Part shown: one piece after another, positions 1 to 6,372 of the stretch
How the letters are laid out: each line of letters begins with the position of its first letter
Position numbering within the stretch: the first letter of the stretch is position 1
From: a virus
Direction: 5' to 3' (one strand)
IMG/VR virus record: IMGVR_UViG_3300038954_000113
Location: 1-26,473 of that record
DNA: 26,473 nt
The notes under the pieces: generated by a model
Database searches by the model: none
Told to the model about the DNA's origin: nothing
What the model saw: only the letters and a program-made list of their open reading frames with translations
Program-made: the position numbers and the translations under genes

Positions 1-1465
1 TATATTTTGCATGGATCGAAATAGTCAAGCCTGTAGTCCACTCTTTCAGCTTATTGTAGACAGCAGCACCGGCTTTGGCAATATCCACTTCATCGACAAC
101 AGCTAATATTGCACCAGCAAGCTCCCCATTATACCCCTGCTCAGAAGTCAAAGCTCTGTCTGCCTTGACAACACCTTTTGTCACTAGCAATTTTAGCGAT
201 TCATGGAATGAAGATTTTCCGCTGTTCTGAGGGCCGTACATGAATAAGTAAGGGAGTTTACAGAACGGCTGTTGAAACATGCAGGCTACCCAAGCCTTTA
301 GATAGTCTCCACCGTTCTTGATTCCCCAAGACTTGCACCAGTCTAGGGATTTGATGTACTCATCCAGATCAACTCCGCAATGATCCATCAGCTTGTCCCA
401 AGTAGGGTGTACTGGAGTCTCATCCTCAGACAAATCAACAGGAGAGTAGACAAATTGTGCTGCGTCTCTATTCCACACACGACCTCCAGGGTACTCTGGT
501 CGAAATGGATCTCGAATAACTTTCCAAGATTTGAATACGGCACTTCCAAGTATCGGGTCTGGCTTGGCGTACCCCTCTGAAACCAGGAACGATTTAATGT
601 TTTCTCGCGGGTGTGCTGTCCACTCTTTCTGGTCGTCGTAAACTACCCACGAATCAAACTTGCTGTCTGCTTTCAGCGCTCTGATTTTGTCGTCCAGATC
701 AGTCCAAACCTGCTCTTCTTCAATAATCTTATCAGAAGTTTCAGCAGTATTCTTTAGAAGCTTCTCCCATCCGCGAGTAGTCTTTACGAATTTGGGGAAA
801 TCACTTTGATTATCACCTCTTTCCTTTGGAATTCTCAACACAATCTTATCTTTTGCGTTAAGAGATAATGAAGGAGTCCTGCCAATTGCTTTCTCAGGTA
901 CTTTATCCTTCGCTTCTAACATCTTTAGAGCTTGAGATAAGTCCTCCACACTATCAAATAGATAGCCTTGCTTCTCTTCAGTGCCTTCAAATCCGCCAGC
1001 AGCCAAGCATATCTGCTTCAAAGTGGCCGGAAAGTTGTAGGTTGTATGAGTCCACTTACCTTGCTTATCCCACAGCGGATGCTCCTCTACCCCCTCACCA
1101 AAACGATAAACATCCCAAGCACCGTTTGGCCTTGGTCGCATGAAGCAATTTCCGATAAGTATGAAATCTTCCAGCACGAAGCAGTGAGTCTCTGGTACTG
1201 TACAACAGAACACTTCCTCACGTCCAGCAGGTTCGACACTTACAACTCTCCAGTAATGATGCTGACGATTCGTCGTGCTTGCCCATTGCTCTCGATGCGG
1301 AGTCAACAGGAAGAAATCTTTCGATAGGTCGGCAGCCTTCAAGATAATTGTGTACACTGGACTGTCAGGTTTGTAAGAGGTTGTCCCGGTGCGTGATTCA
1401 GTTACCTTGGAAGTTTCCACACCGAGAATGTGCACACTTGACGTACATGCTCGACGCTTATCTTG
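1..1465 (-). CDS. Primase-helicase, C-terminal part: intein C-terminus plus SF3 helicase (partial at window edge, -1 frame relative to the N-terminal part)
   Basis: This reading frame is open from 1465 to the left edge and continues the protein encoded at 1402-3126 after a -1 frame change near 1429. It first encodes the end of an intein (block F TVPETHCFVLEDF, then ILIGN followed by Cys at 1147). The C-extein begins CFMRPRPNGAWDVYRFG. Further on is a superfamily 3 helicase core. Walker A GPQNSGKSS lies near 209-236 and Walker B ILAVVDEVD near 90-116. They are followed by NKLKEWTTGLTISIHAKY, resembling the conserved region after Walker B in D5/P4-type phage helicases. The role would be hexameric unwinding at the fork, joined to the primase. 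There is no ATG with a Shine-Dalgarno site at the head of this frame, so it is best read as the broken or frameshifted rest of one gene. The true C-terminus lies outside the window. Confidence 0.85.
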
Positions 1466-2112
1466 TCAGTAGACCGAATGATACACGACCCCCTATCAGA
1501 CACGCAACCATCAGCAGCGAAGTATCCAGCCAGCCAACCGTACAAGTACGCCTTGTCATAGTGCAAAGGAACCAGTGACTTGAAGTGGTATGGAAGATTC
1601 CATACTTCCACTCCGCCGACAGATCGGTTGATTGGTCGTTGCGGGTGCTCAGCGAAATACTTCAACAGTTCGGCGTCTTTGGCACCAAACAAACTCAGTG
1701 AAGATGTGTTTCGCTCACCTCCATTAGTACCATCACCCCACACCAGCCCGTGTTGAATACCAACAACGCTTGGTGTATGATTGCACTGAGGCTTCGTCTG
1801 CACTAAGATGCGGCCTTTGGTCAAGTTCTTCGTCTCGACTTCCTCACGGTCACCGAAGTTTACTTTGGTCTTTCTATACCCATCACTTCGATACTTTGTG
1901 ACATACCAACGATGATCGCCAGTCGCTCGAATGTTCTTTCGTTGGTTCCGGTTCTCAATAGTTACATTAAATACTTCCTGCTCACCATACGACTTGAAAG
2001 GCGCGTTCACCCACTTGCCACGGGAGGTGATGATTTCTACATTATTTCCCGCTAATTCACCAATTGGTTTTACACCTTCTCTAGTGATTACCTTCGTATC
2101 AGCGCAAAGGCA
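1148..2112 (-). other. Intein with LAGLIDADG homing endonuclease domain, frameshifted
   Basis: The intein runs from Cys (codon 2112-2110, CLCADTKV, block A) to Asn (codon 1150-1148, ILIGN, block G), followed by Cys of the C-extein. Block B is seen as RATGDHRWYV with the TxxH pattern. Block F is TVPETHCFVLEDF. Two endonuclease motifs are visible: GIQHGLVWGDGT and LYGWLAGYFAADG. The span is 965 bp, one base short of 966 (322 codons), which matches the single frame break near 1429. The penultimate residue is Gly instead of the usual His, a variant tolerated in some inteins. Removing the intein joins GKPN to CFMRPRPNG, a continuous primase-helicase linker. The insertion point is between the primase and SF3 domains. 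Confidence 0.88.
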
Positions 2113-3126
2113 ATTCGGTTTACCTGGATCTGTATCAAGCGAGTTTGTATCAAACAAACCTCGCATTGGTGTGCCTCGCTCAGCCCACTCGTCAAACACT
2201 TGCTTAAGTCCAGTGGTGTGGCCCTGCCACAAGTAGTGGTCCTGCACCCACAAGGACGTATGACCAGTATTCTCTAAGTCCTCCAATATTTTCAGGTGCG
2301 TCTCATCAAGAGGGGTACGGGCATAAGCTTGAGTCATTTCATCAAGCTCATCGCCTTCGGTTGTACCATCGGGGGTCCATCCTTGGACCCTCACTTTGGA
2401 TCTGCCACCAGAGACAACTTCAATATGATCTCGCCAGTTCGGCGGAACAAGAGAGGATGGCAGAGGTTCTGTCGCCGGTTTAATTTGCTCAAAACCTCTG
2501 TTGTTGCTGTCGGCGTCAATATGATGTATCCACATCACACTGCCGAAGCAATCAACATCGGCATCTAAGTCCATCTTCATATACCTGCTAAGCAGGGGGA
2601 GAAGAGACCTAGCGATGGCTGAATGCTCATTATGATTATGGGTTTCTGGTGGGTCATCAAACCACACATAGATATGTCGGCCAGCGCCACGAGTTGATCG
2701 GTTAATTTCCAGCCAAGGGATGGTGAGCTTATCTAGCTCTTCGATCTTTTCTTGTGTGAGGGCGTTTGCAGCGTGGTGAAGAATTGAATCAAAGTCAAAA
2801 CCCACACCAATCGATCTGCGATTAACCCAATCCCACCACGTAGTGCCGATTGATTTCAGCCTATTCTCAATCACATATTTAATAGGCGGGTCACTATATG
2901 ATGGGTCAGACATCGCATTGTAAGGCCACCTCTGAGGGCCGAACACTTCCCCATCCTGTTCGTACATCTTACTGTCAGGGAGCGGGTTGCCCATCTTCTT
3001 ACATAATATCTGAGTCTCGAATCTTCGTGGATTCTCTCCCCATTTTCCAATTAGCTCCAGATTATTGTGCTGATGCAATAGCACATTCTCGTAATACTTT
3101 TTGTATGCCTCTGTTACAGTAGTCAT
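1402..3126 (-). CDS. Primase-helicase, N-terminal part: AEP-type primase domain plus intein N-terminal half
   Basis: I place the start at the ATG at 3126 because GGAGGAGG lies 2 bases upstream; an open extension to 3192 runs through the promoter and is not used. Numbered from this Met, the primase-polymerase-like (archaeo-eukaryotic primase) domain covers about residues 85-240. It shows GFDFDS (metal-binding DxD type, about 109-114), STRGAGRHIYVWF (about 144-156) and DCFGSVMWIHH (about 202-212). From Cys339 the protein turns into an intein (CLCADTKVITREG). The frame stops at 1402, inside the endonuclease domain, with residues unlike the family. The helicase half continues in the -1 frame (1-1465). 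The gene is transcribed leftward from the promoter at 3157-3188. Expected role: primer synthesis and fork unwinding as one polypeptide. As written, this frame alone would give a helicase-less product. Confidence 0.85.
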   Translation of the reverse strand: MTTVTEAYKKYYENVLLHQHNNLELIGKWGENPRRFETQILCKKMGNPLPDSKMYEQDGEVFGPQRWPYNAMSDPSYSDPPIKYVIENRLKSIGTTWWDWVNRRSIGVGFDFDSILHHAANALTQEKIEELDKLTIPWLEINRSTRGAGRHIYVWFDDPPETHNHNEHSAIARSLLPLLSRYMKMDLDADVDCFGSVMWIHHIDADSNNRGFEQIKPATEPLPSSLVPPNWRDHIEVVSGGRSKVRVQGWTPDGTTEGDELDEMTQAYARTPLDETHLKILEDLENTGHTSLWVQDHYLWQGHTTGLKQVFDEWAERGTPMRGLFDTNSLDTDPGKPNCLCADTKVITREGVKPIGELAGNNVEIITSRGKWVNAPFKSYGEQEVFNVTIENRNQRKNIRATGDHRWYVTKYRSDGYRKTKVNFGDREEVETKNLTKGRILVQTKPQCNHTPSVVGIQHGLVWGDGTNGGERNTSSLSLFGAKDAELLKYFAEHPQRPINRSVGGVEVWNLPYHFKSLVPLHYDKAYLYGWLAGYFAADGCVSDRGSCIIRSTDKISVEHVRQVCTFSVWKLPR

Positions 3127-3156
3127 ATCCTCCTCCATCTTGAAGTTGTCTATAGT

Positions 3157-3188
3157 ATTATACTGCACAAAACTCAGAAAAGTGTCAA
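3157..3188 (-). promoter_or_regulatory. Leftward promoter of the primase-helicase gene
   Basis: On the minus strand TTGACA (3188-3183) is followed by a perfect TATAAT (3162-3157). The spacer is 20 bp, longer than the 17-bp sigma70 optimum. The -10 and initiation region, from TGCAG through ATAGACAA (3167-3146), is identical over 22 bp to the rightward promoter near 3655-3676. Transcription would start about 20-25 bases before the Shine-Dalgarno site of the primase. Confidence 0.65.
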
Positions 3189-3354
3189 ACAATTTTGCAA
3201 ACCCCTCAAAGAAAGGGGCGGAAAGTGGTTTTCAAACTCCTGCCTGCAGAAATTTCCAGAAAAATATGTTTCGTCGTAACTCCTTACCCCGTAAGGACTT
3301 AGCTTGCCCTGCCACCAGGCGGAGGTATAAACTCAAACTCCGTCGTCATTATGA

Positions 3355-3409
3355 GGGGTAAGTAACACTACAGAGTGGTGCATACTACCCACCAAGTGTT
3401 ACACACCCC
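3355..3409. repeat. Nested inverted repeat at the centre of the large dyad
   Basis: GTAACACT (3362-3369) pairs with AGTGTTAC (3395-3402). Outside a 2-base internal loop, GGGGT (3355-3359) pairs with ACCCC (3405-3409). The centre of this palindrome is within about 5 bp of the centre of the 3291-3483 inverted repeat, so the two form one nested symmetric structure. Confidence 0.8.
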
Positions 3410-3420
3410 CCCAAAAGGCC

Positions 3421-3446
3421 GCAGGAGTTTTGAGCCAAACTCCTGC
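3421..3446. repeat. Perfect 10-bp hairpin made of two opposed iterons
   Basis: GCAGGAGTTT (3421-3430) and AAACTCCTGC (3437-3446) are perfect reverse complements around the 6-base loop TGAGCC. The hairpin abuts the right arm of the large inverted repeat. No T-run follows it, so it is unlikely to be an ordinary intrinsic terminator. Confidence 0.85.
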
Positions 3447-3515
3447 TACCTCCGCCTGGTGGCAGGGCAAGCTAAGTTCTTACAGAGAAAGGACTTATGT
3501 AAAATGAAAATGAGC

Positions 3516-3614
3516 AGGCAGGAGGCAGGAGTTAAACAAAAAGTCCTAAGAGAAATGTTGCAAAATGCAAGATTTGCTATGGGAAGGTCTTGAGAAAACT
3601 CCTGCCTCCTGCCT
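3516..3614. repeat. Inverted repeat with 18-bp perfect arms
   Basis: AGGCAGGAGGCAGGAGTT (3516-3533) is the exact reverse complement of 3597-3614. The arms contain the iteron core plus an extra internal CCTGCCT repeat. The spacer of 63 bp is AT-rich and holds no gene. The right arm ends about 20 bp before the -35 region of the rightward promoter. Confidence 0.88.
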
Positions 3615-3633
3615 CCAAAATAATTTTGCCGGT

Positions 3634-3665
3634 TTGCTACATTTTGCGATTTCATGCAGTATAAT
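3634..3665 (+). promoter_or_regulatory. Rightward promoter of the ParB-like gene
   Basis: TATAAT (3660-3665) sits in a core, TGCAG through ATAGACAA (3655-3676), identical to that of the leftward promoter. A TTGCTA (3634-3639) stands at the same 20-bp distance as TTGACA in the leftward copy. The transcript would begin shortly before the GAGAGG ribosome site at 3678-3682 and read the gene at 3688. Confidence 0.65.
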
Positions 3666-3687
3666 ACTATAGACAAGAGAGGTGACT

Positions 3688-4620
3688 ATGAGCGACCAAA
3701 CAGAATTGAAGATCAGAGAGATCCAGAAGCCAAGACTAGCGTTGCGGCCAGTCCGTCGCCAAGCCGCTGAGTACGTGGAGTTGGTGAATTCGATTAGGAA
3801 AGACGGTGTCCTGCAACCGATTTTGGTTCGGCCAAAAGATGATGGTTACGAACTAGTAGATGGCTGGCACCGGCTTGAAGCTGGTAAAGAAGCTGGCTTG
3901 TCTATGATTCCTGTAGTAATAAAGGAGATGTCTGACAGGGAAGTTTTGGTGACTCAGGTAAAGTGCAACTCGATCCGACCTGTCACTAATAGATTTGAGT
4001 ACGCAAAACGCTTAAAACTATTGATGGAAGAGGGGTATACTCTCAACCAACTTTCGGTTTTGATCGACAAATCCCCTGAATGGATCAGAGACCAGTTGCA
4101 GCTTAACCGATTAGATGAGTCTCTACGGTCCTATATGACCAACAATGAGATCCCGATGAAGTCGGCTCTTGCACTGTCAAATCTTCCTGCAGAGCTACAG
4201 CACAAGTTTATTGATGATGCTCTGAAGATGCCAGCCAAAGAGTTCGAAGCCCGAGCAAAATCTGCTCTTCGAGACTTCAAGGCTTACATGATTGACAGGA
4301 GACAAGAGGAAATAAAGAGAGGTGGTTTGGAACCTCGTTTAAGAGGTCAAGCAGTTTTGCGAAAAGAAGCATTTGACTTAGAGCGAGGTCGTGATATAAT
4401 TGAAAGAGATGAGCTTGAGACAGCAGAGGAAGGCTGGGAAGCCTGCATGGCTTGGCTATTCCGATTGGACAAAGATGACATAGAATCTAGAAAGAAAGGA
4501 GAAGCATTAAAAGAGCGTGACAAAATAAGGTATAACAACGAAGAATGGCGTAAAGTGAATCAGAAAATTTTAGAAAAGTATTTAGAAAAGTATTCGGAGA
4601 AACCTAACAATGTCGAATAA
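3688..4620 (+). CDS. ParB/Srx-fold nuclease-like DNA-binding protein
   Basis: 310 residues; ATG chosen because GAGAGG lies 5 bases upstream. The N-terminal third has the ParB-type signature: DGVLQPILVRPKDDGYELVDGWHRLEAGKEAG. G-W-H-R replaces the common G-E-R-R/H-R box. A helix-turn-helix-like stretch follows (GYTLNQLSVLIDKSPEWIRD, about residues 113-132), which in ParB relatives recognises DNA. The C-terminal third is highly charged and helical (ALRDFKAYMIDRRQEEIKR onward), a possible oligomerisation or partner-binding region. No ParA partner is visible nearby. The gene is the first one downstream of the repeat-rich divergent region, so it may bind those repeats in replication or control; that is inference. 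Confidence 0.75.
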   Translation: MSDQTELKIREIQKPRLALRPVRRQAAEYVELVNSIRKDGVLQPILVRPKDDGYELVDGWHRLEAGKEAGLSMIPVVIKEMSDREVLVTQVKCNSIRPVTNRFEYAKRLKLLMEEGYTLNQLSVLIDKSPEWIRDQLQLNRLDESLRSYMTNNEIPMKSALALSNLPAELQHKFIDDALKMPAKEFEARAKSALRDFKAYMIDRRQEEIKRGGLEPRLRGQAVLRKEAFDLERGRDIIERDELETAEEGWEACMAWLFRLDKDDIESRKKGEALKERDKIRYNNEEWRKVNQKILEKYLEKYSEKPNNVE

Positions 4621-5302
4621 TGAACTTTCCTTGCTCAATGCTAGTAATCTTCCTTCCGTGAATAATGAGGCTCTTGAGGCTCTTGATGATGTGGCGAAAG
4701 CATCTGACTTCTTGCCGCGTATTCAGCTTGTCACGAAAGGCAAGTATGTTGATACTGGTAAGATTCCCCCTGGTCGCTGGGGCGTTCCTCAGACTGGTGG
4801 AGAGGATATTGAAGACCTTGGCGATTCAATTGATGTTATTCCTTTGGCGGTTCGCCCAAAGGCCCTTGATATTAGTGACCGAGAAGCAATTGTAACGTCT
4901 TACGATAATAAGTCCGAGGAATTCCTGCGAATTAAGCAGGCACCGAAGAATAGCGGTTGCATGTGGGGTCCGTCCTTCCTCGTTCTCGAACGATCTACTG
5001 GCCGATTGCATGAGTTGTTCTTTGGGAACAAGTCTGGTCGCAACGAGGCTGGTAAGCTTAAGCCGTTCCTGCCTTCTAATGGAAACGGGCCGCAACCCGC
5101 AACACTCGGGATTCGATATAAGCAGACCAGCGATTACGGCTGGCATGTCCCGGTTGTGAAGAAGTGCTCGGAGCCTTTCGATGAAGACGCTGTTAAGGTG
5201 TCGAATGAAGAGCTTCGGACGGAGATTGATAAGTTCCTCAACCCGAAAGAAGAGGAAGTGGAAGTGGTTGAGGAAGAGAAGAAGACTCGTCGCGCTCGAT
5301 AG
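4610..5302 (+). CDS. Phage protein, possible single-stranded DNA-binding or recombination accessory protein
   Basis: 230 residues, starting 11 bases before the end of the ParB-like gene, so the two are probably translationally coupled (GGAG about 9 bases upstream). The central part (FLPRIQLVTKGKYVDTGKIPPGRWGV to about residue 190) looks like a beta-rich globular domain with many Gly and aromatic residues. The C-terminus is strongly acidic (EEEVEVVEEE) before a short basic end, KKTRRAR. Acidic tails are common in phage ssDNA-binding proteins. I do not recognise a diagnostic motif, so this role is a guess from tail composition and replication context. A strong terminator follows 11 bases after the stop. 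Confidence 0.6.
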   Translation: MSNNELSLLNASNLPSVNNEALEALDDVAKASDFLPRIQLVTKGKYVDTGKIPPGRWGVPQTGGEDIEDLGDSIDVIPLAVRPKALDISDREAIVTSYDNKSEEFLRIKQAPKNSGCMWGPSFLVLERSTGRLHELFFGNKSGRNEAGKLKPFLPSNGNGPQPATLGIRYKQTSDYGWHVPVVKKCSEPFDEDAVKVSNEELRTEIDKFLNPKEEEVEVVEEEKKTRRAR

Positions 5303-5312
5303 TTTTAACTGG

Positions 5313-5346
5313 ACTCGGCGGGTTAATAGCCCGCCGAGTTTATTTT
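5313..5346 (+). terminator. Intrinsic terminator after the ParB-like operon
   Basis: Perfect 10-bp stem ACTCGGCGGG (5313-5322) and CCCGCCGAGT (5330-5339) with a 7-base loop, followed by TTTATTTTA. The GC-rich stem and T-rich tail fit a rho-independent terminator. It ends directly at the ATG of the next gene, so that gene must be read by readthrough or from an unseen promoter. Confidence 0.88.
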
Positions 5347-5595
5347 ATGAATATTAAAAAAACTTTAGATTGGTGTGGAAATAATGAAATTAGTATCAAT
5401 ATTTCTAATGAAGATGGCTTACTGGTTATCACCGCAAGAGGCGGAAACATCTTCTCTGAAATACCAATCGGAGATGAGGTTAATGTCTCATCGGTTGGAG
5501 AGGCTGTCGTCCATGCTTGCTACAATGTTGAGCAAGGAACCAAGTTCCACCAACGCTTTGGAGCATTCCCTAAAATTGGAAAAGGAGATTCTTGA
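5347..5595 (+). CDS. Small hypothetical protein
   Basis: 82 residues, MNIKKTLDWCGNNEISIN onward; not recognised. The middle has alternating beta-like segments (ISINISNEDGLLVITARGG) and a short helical region (VGEAVVHACYNVEQG). The ATG directly follows the terminator T-run and has no clear Shine-Dalgarno site, so expression may be weak or depend on readthrough. It overlaps the next gene, in another frame, at its end. Confidence 0.6.
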   Translation: MNIKKTLDWCGNNEISINISNEDGLLVITARGGNIFSEIPIGDEVNVSSVGEAVVHACYNVEQGTKFHQRFGAFPKIGKGDS

Positions 5596-5803
5596 AGAAA
5601 GGAAAAAGGGCGAGAAAGCAATCACAGATCGTTATCAGCTTGACCTCCTTCCACACAGGGTGTATGGTGTCGGGGTTACAAATGATGGGGTCTCGTGGGT
5701 TGCCAAGGCCGAGCTTGCAGATGGAGTTAGTATTGTTGGAAGGGGTAGTTGCCCTTCTAAAGCAATTAAAGATTTTGACGAACAGTGGATGGGCTTGAAA
5801 TGA
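5513..5803 (+). CDS. Small hypothetical protein with a compact alpha/beta domain
   Basis: About 96 residues if started at the ATG at 5513, which has GGAGAGG about 9 bases upstream. The ATG at 5525 is an alternative, and the frame is open from 5375. The first part overlaps the preceding gene by about 80 bases. The C-terminal half reads YGVGVTNDGVSWVAKAELADG then VGRGSCPSKAIKDFDEQWMGL. This is a strand-strand-strand-helix pattern like many small HicB-type or dsRNA-binding-like folds, but no function can be assigned. The stop overlaps the next ATG (ATGA). The domain in the non-overlapping part makes this frame more credible than the competing one at 5592. Confidence 0.55.
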   Translation: MLATMLSKEPSSTNALEHSLKLEKEILEERKKGEKAITDRYQLDLLPHRVYGVGVTNDGVSWVAKAELADGVSIVGRGSCPSKAIKDFDEQWMGLK

Positions 5804-6312
5804 GCGGTGTAGCACTCGTTCAGTTTTCACATGTTGATCTCCCTAAACTGTTGAAACTCAGCAGGCAGTCAATGGACAGAAATTTGGCTGCCTCTGCTGA
5901 TTCTTCAGGTCACAACCCACCTTTGCACCATATGCTATGTGTGGCTTCAATAAAGAATCAAGATTGCAAAAGCCCGAATGATGTAACACCTTACCTGGAA
6001 ATGTTTTCCGCTGGATTTCTTATCGCTGCTGATGTAAGGGATTGGACTGAGATACTTGAGGTGGCTTCAATCCCTAGTGTTATTTCTCATACAGTTGATA
6101 GGGATATAGACCTTGGATTTCTTTCTGCTGATCTGAATAAATGGTCCTCTGCCTTGTTGAGAGGTTGCCAGAAAGAAACTAGCAAGGAAGTTCGGAACGT
6201 CTTCAACAAAATTTATAATGAGTTCAAGAAGCTCGGAATCGCCGGTGCGTTCAAATTCAGAGAAAAAGATAATGTGAAAGATCAAACTTTTCTTTTAGAA
6301 TATAAGCCTTAA
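5800..6312 (+). CDS. Hypothetical protein
   Basis: 170 residues from the ATG at 5800, which overlaps the previous stop (ATGA); an in-frame ATG at 5785 is also possible. Not recognised. It looks soluble and mostly helical, with no signal peptide, membrane span or metal motif. A charged C-terminal helix (ETSKEVRNVFNKIYNEFKKL) is present. The gene ends just before the promoter at 6318, so it probably closes this transcription unit. Confidence 0.7.
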   Translation: MSGVALVQFSHVDLPKLLKLSRQSMDRNLAASADSSGHNPPLHHMLCVASIKNQDCKSPNDVTPYLEMFSAGFLIAADVRDWTEILEVASIPSVISHTVDRDIDLGFLSADLNKWSSALLRGCQKETSKEVRNVFNKIYNEFKKLGIAGAFKFREKDNVKDQTFLLEYKP

Positions 6313-6317
6313 GTTGC

Positions 6318-6345
6318 TTTACATATCTTTTATATGTGGTATAAT
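6318..6345 (+). promoter_or_regulatory. Promoter for the SF2 helicase operon
   Basis: TTTACA (6318-6323), 16-bp spacer, TATAAT (6340-6345) preceded by TGG, which makes an extended -10. It shares the 16-bp spacing and the TGGTATA element with the promoters at 13941 and 23091. The transcript would carry GAGGG just before the ATG at 6373. Confidence 0.75.
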
Positions 6346-6372
6346 TAAGATAGAAAGCAACGAGGGAATAAA

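Larger units (their letters stand above)
3291..3483. repeat. Large inverted repeat (37-bp arms, one mismatch)
   Basis: The arm at 3291-3327 is the reverse complement of 3447-3483 with a single mismatch (G3296 against T3478). The inner 30 bp (3298-3327 and 3447-3476) are perfect and contain GCCCTGCCACCAGGCGGAGG. The arms are 119 bp apart and enclose further palindromes. A smaller hairpin (TCCTTAC at 3281-3287, GTAAGGA at 3291-3297) overlaps the left arm. No reading frame here looks genuine, and the arms lack transposase-like sequence. Confidence 0.9.
3234..3605. repeat. Iteron-like repeat AAACTCCTGC, five copies in both orientations
   Basis: AAACTCCTGC occurs at 3234-3243 (+), 3437-3446 (+) and 3596-3605 (+). 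It occurs inverted as GCAGGAGTTT at 3421-3430 and, with one change, at 3525-3534. All copies lie in the non-coding gap between the divergent primase-helicase and ParB-like genes. This stretch of about 500 bases has no convincing gene. The pattern resembles binding sites for a replication or partition protein, but which protein binds is not known. Confidence 0.75.

Noticed and set aside
1402-1470. Programmed -1 ribosomal frameshift as a settled mechanism
   Set aside because: No X-XXY-YYZ slippery site or strong downstream pseudoknot was found; a base loss or assembly error is simpler.
380-3122. Several plus-strand open frames across the primase-helicase region
   Set aside because: They lie antisense to a gene with clear catalytic and intein motifs, have low-complexity or Cys/Pro/Ser-rich translations and no ribosome sites.
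3291-3483. Insertion sequence or transposon ends
   Set aside because: The 37-bp arms look like mobile-element ends, but only about 119 bp lie between them, with no transposase and no target duplication seen.
3234-3605. CRISPR array
   Set aside because: Repeats are only 10 bp, occur in both orientations and have irregular spacing.
3375-3676. Open frames inside the repeat region on both strands
   Set aside because: The translations mainly reflect the inverted repeats (mirror copies of each other) and lack ribosome sites or any plausible domain.
5592-5798. Frame starting with TTG after AAGGAG
   Set aside because: The start signal looks good, but the translation is unlike a folded protein, and the alternative frame (5513-5803) has a credible domain and an ATGA junction with the next gene.
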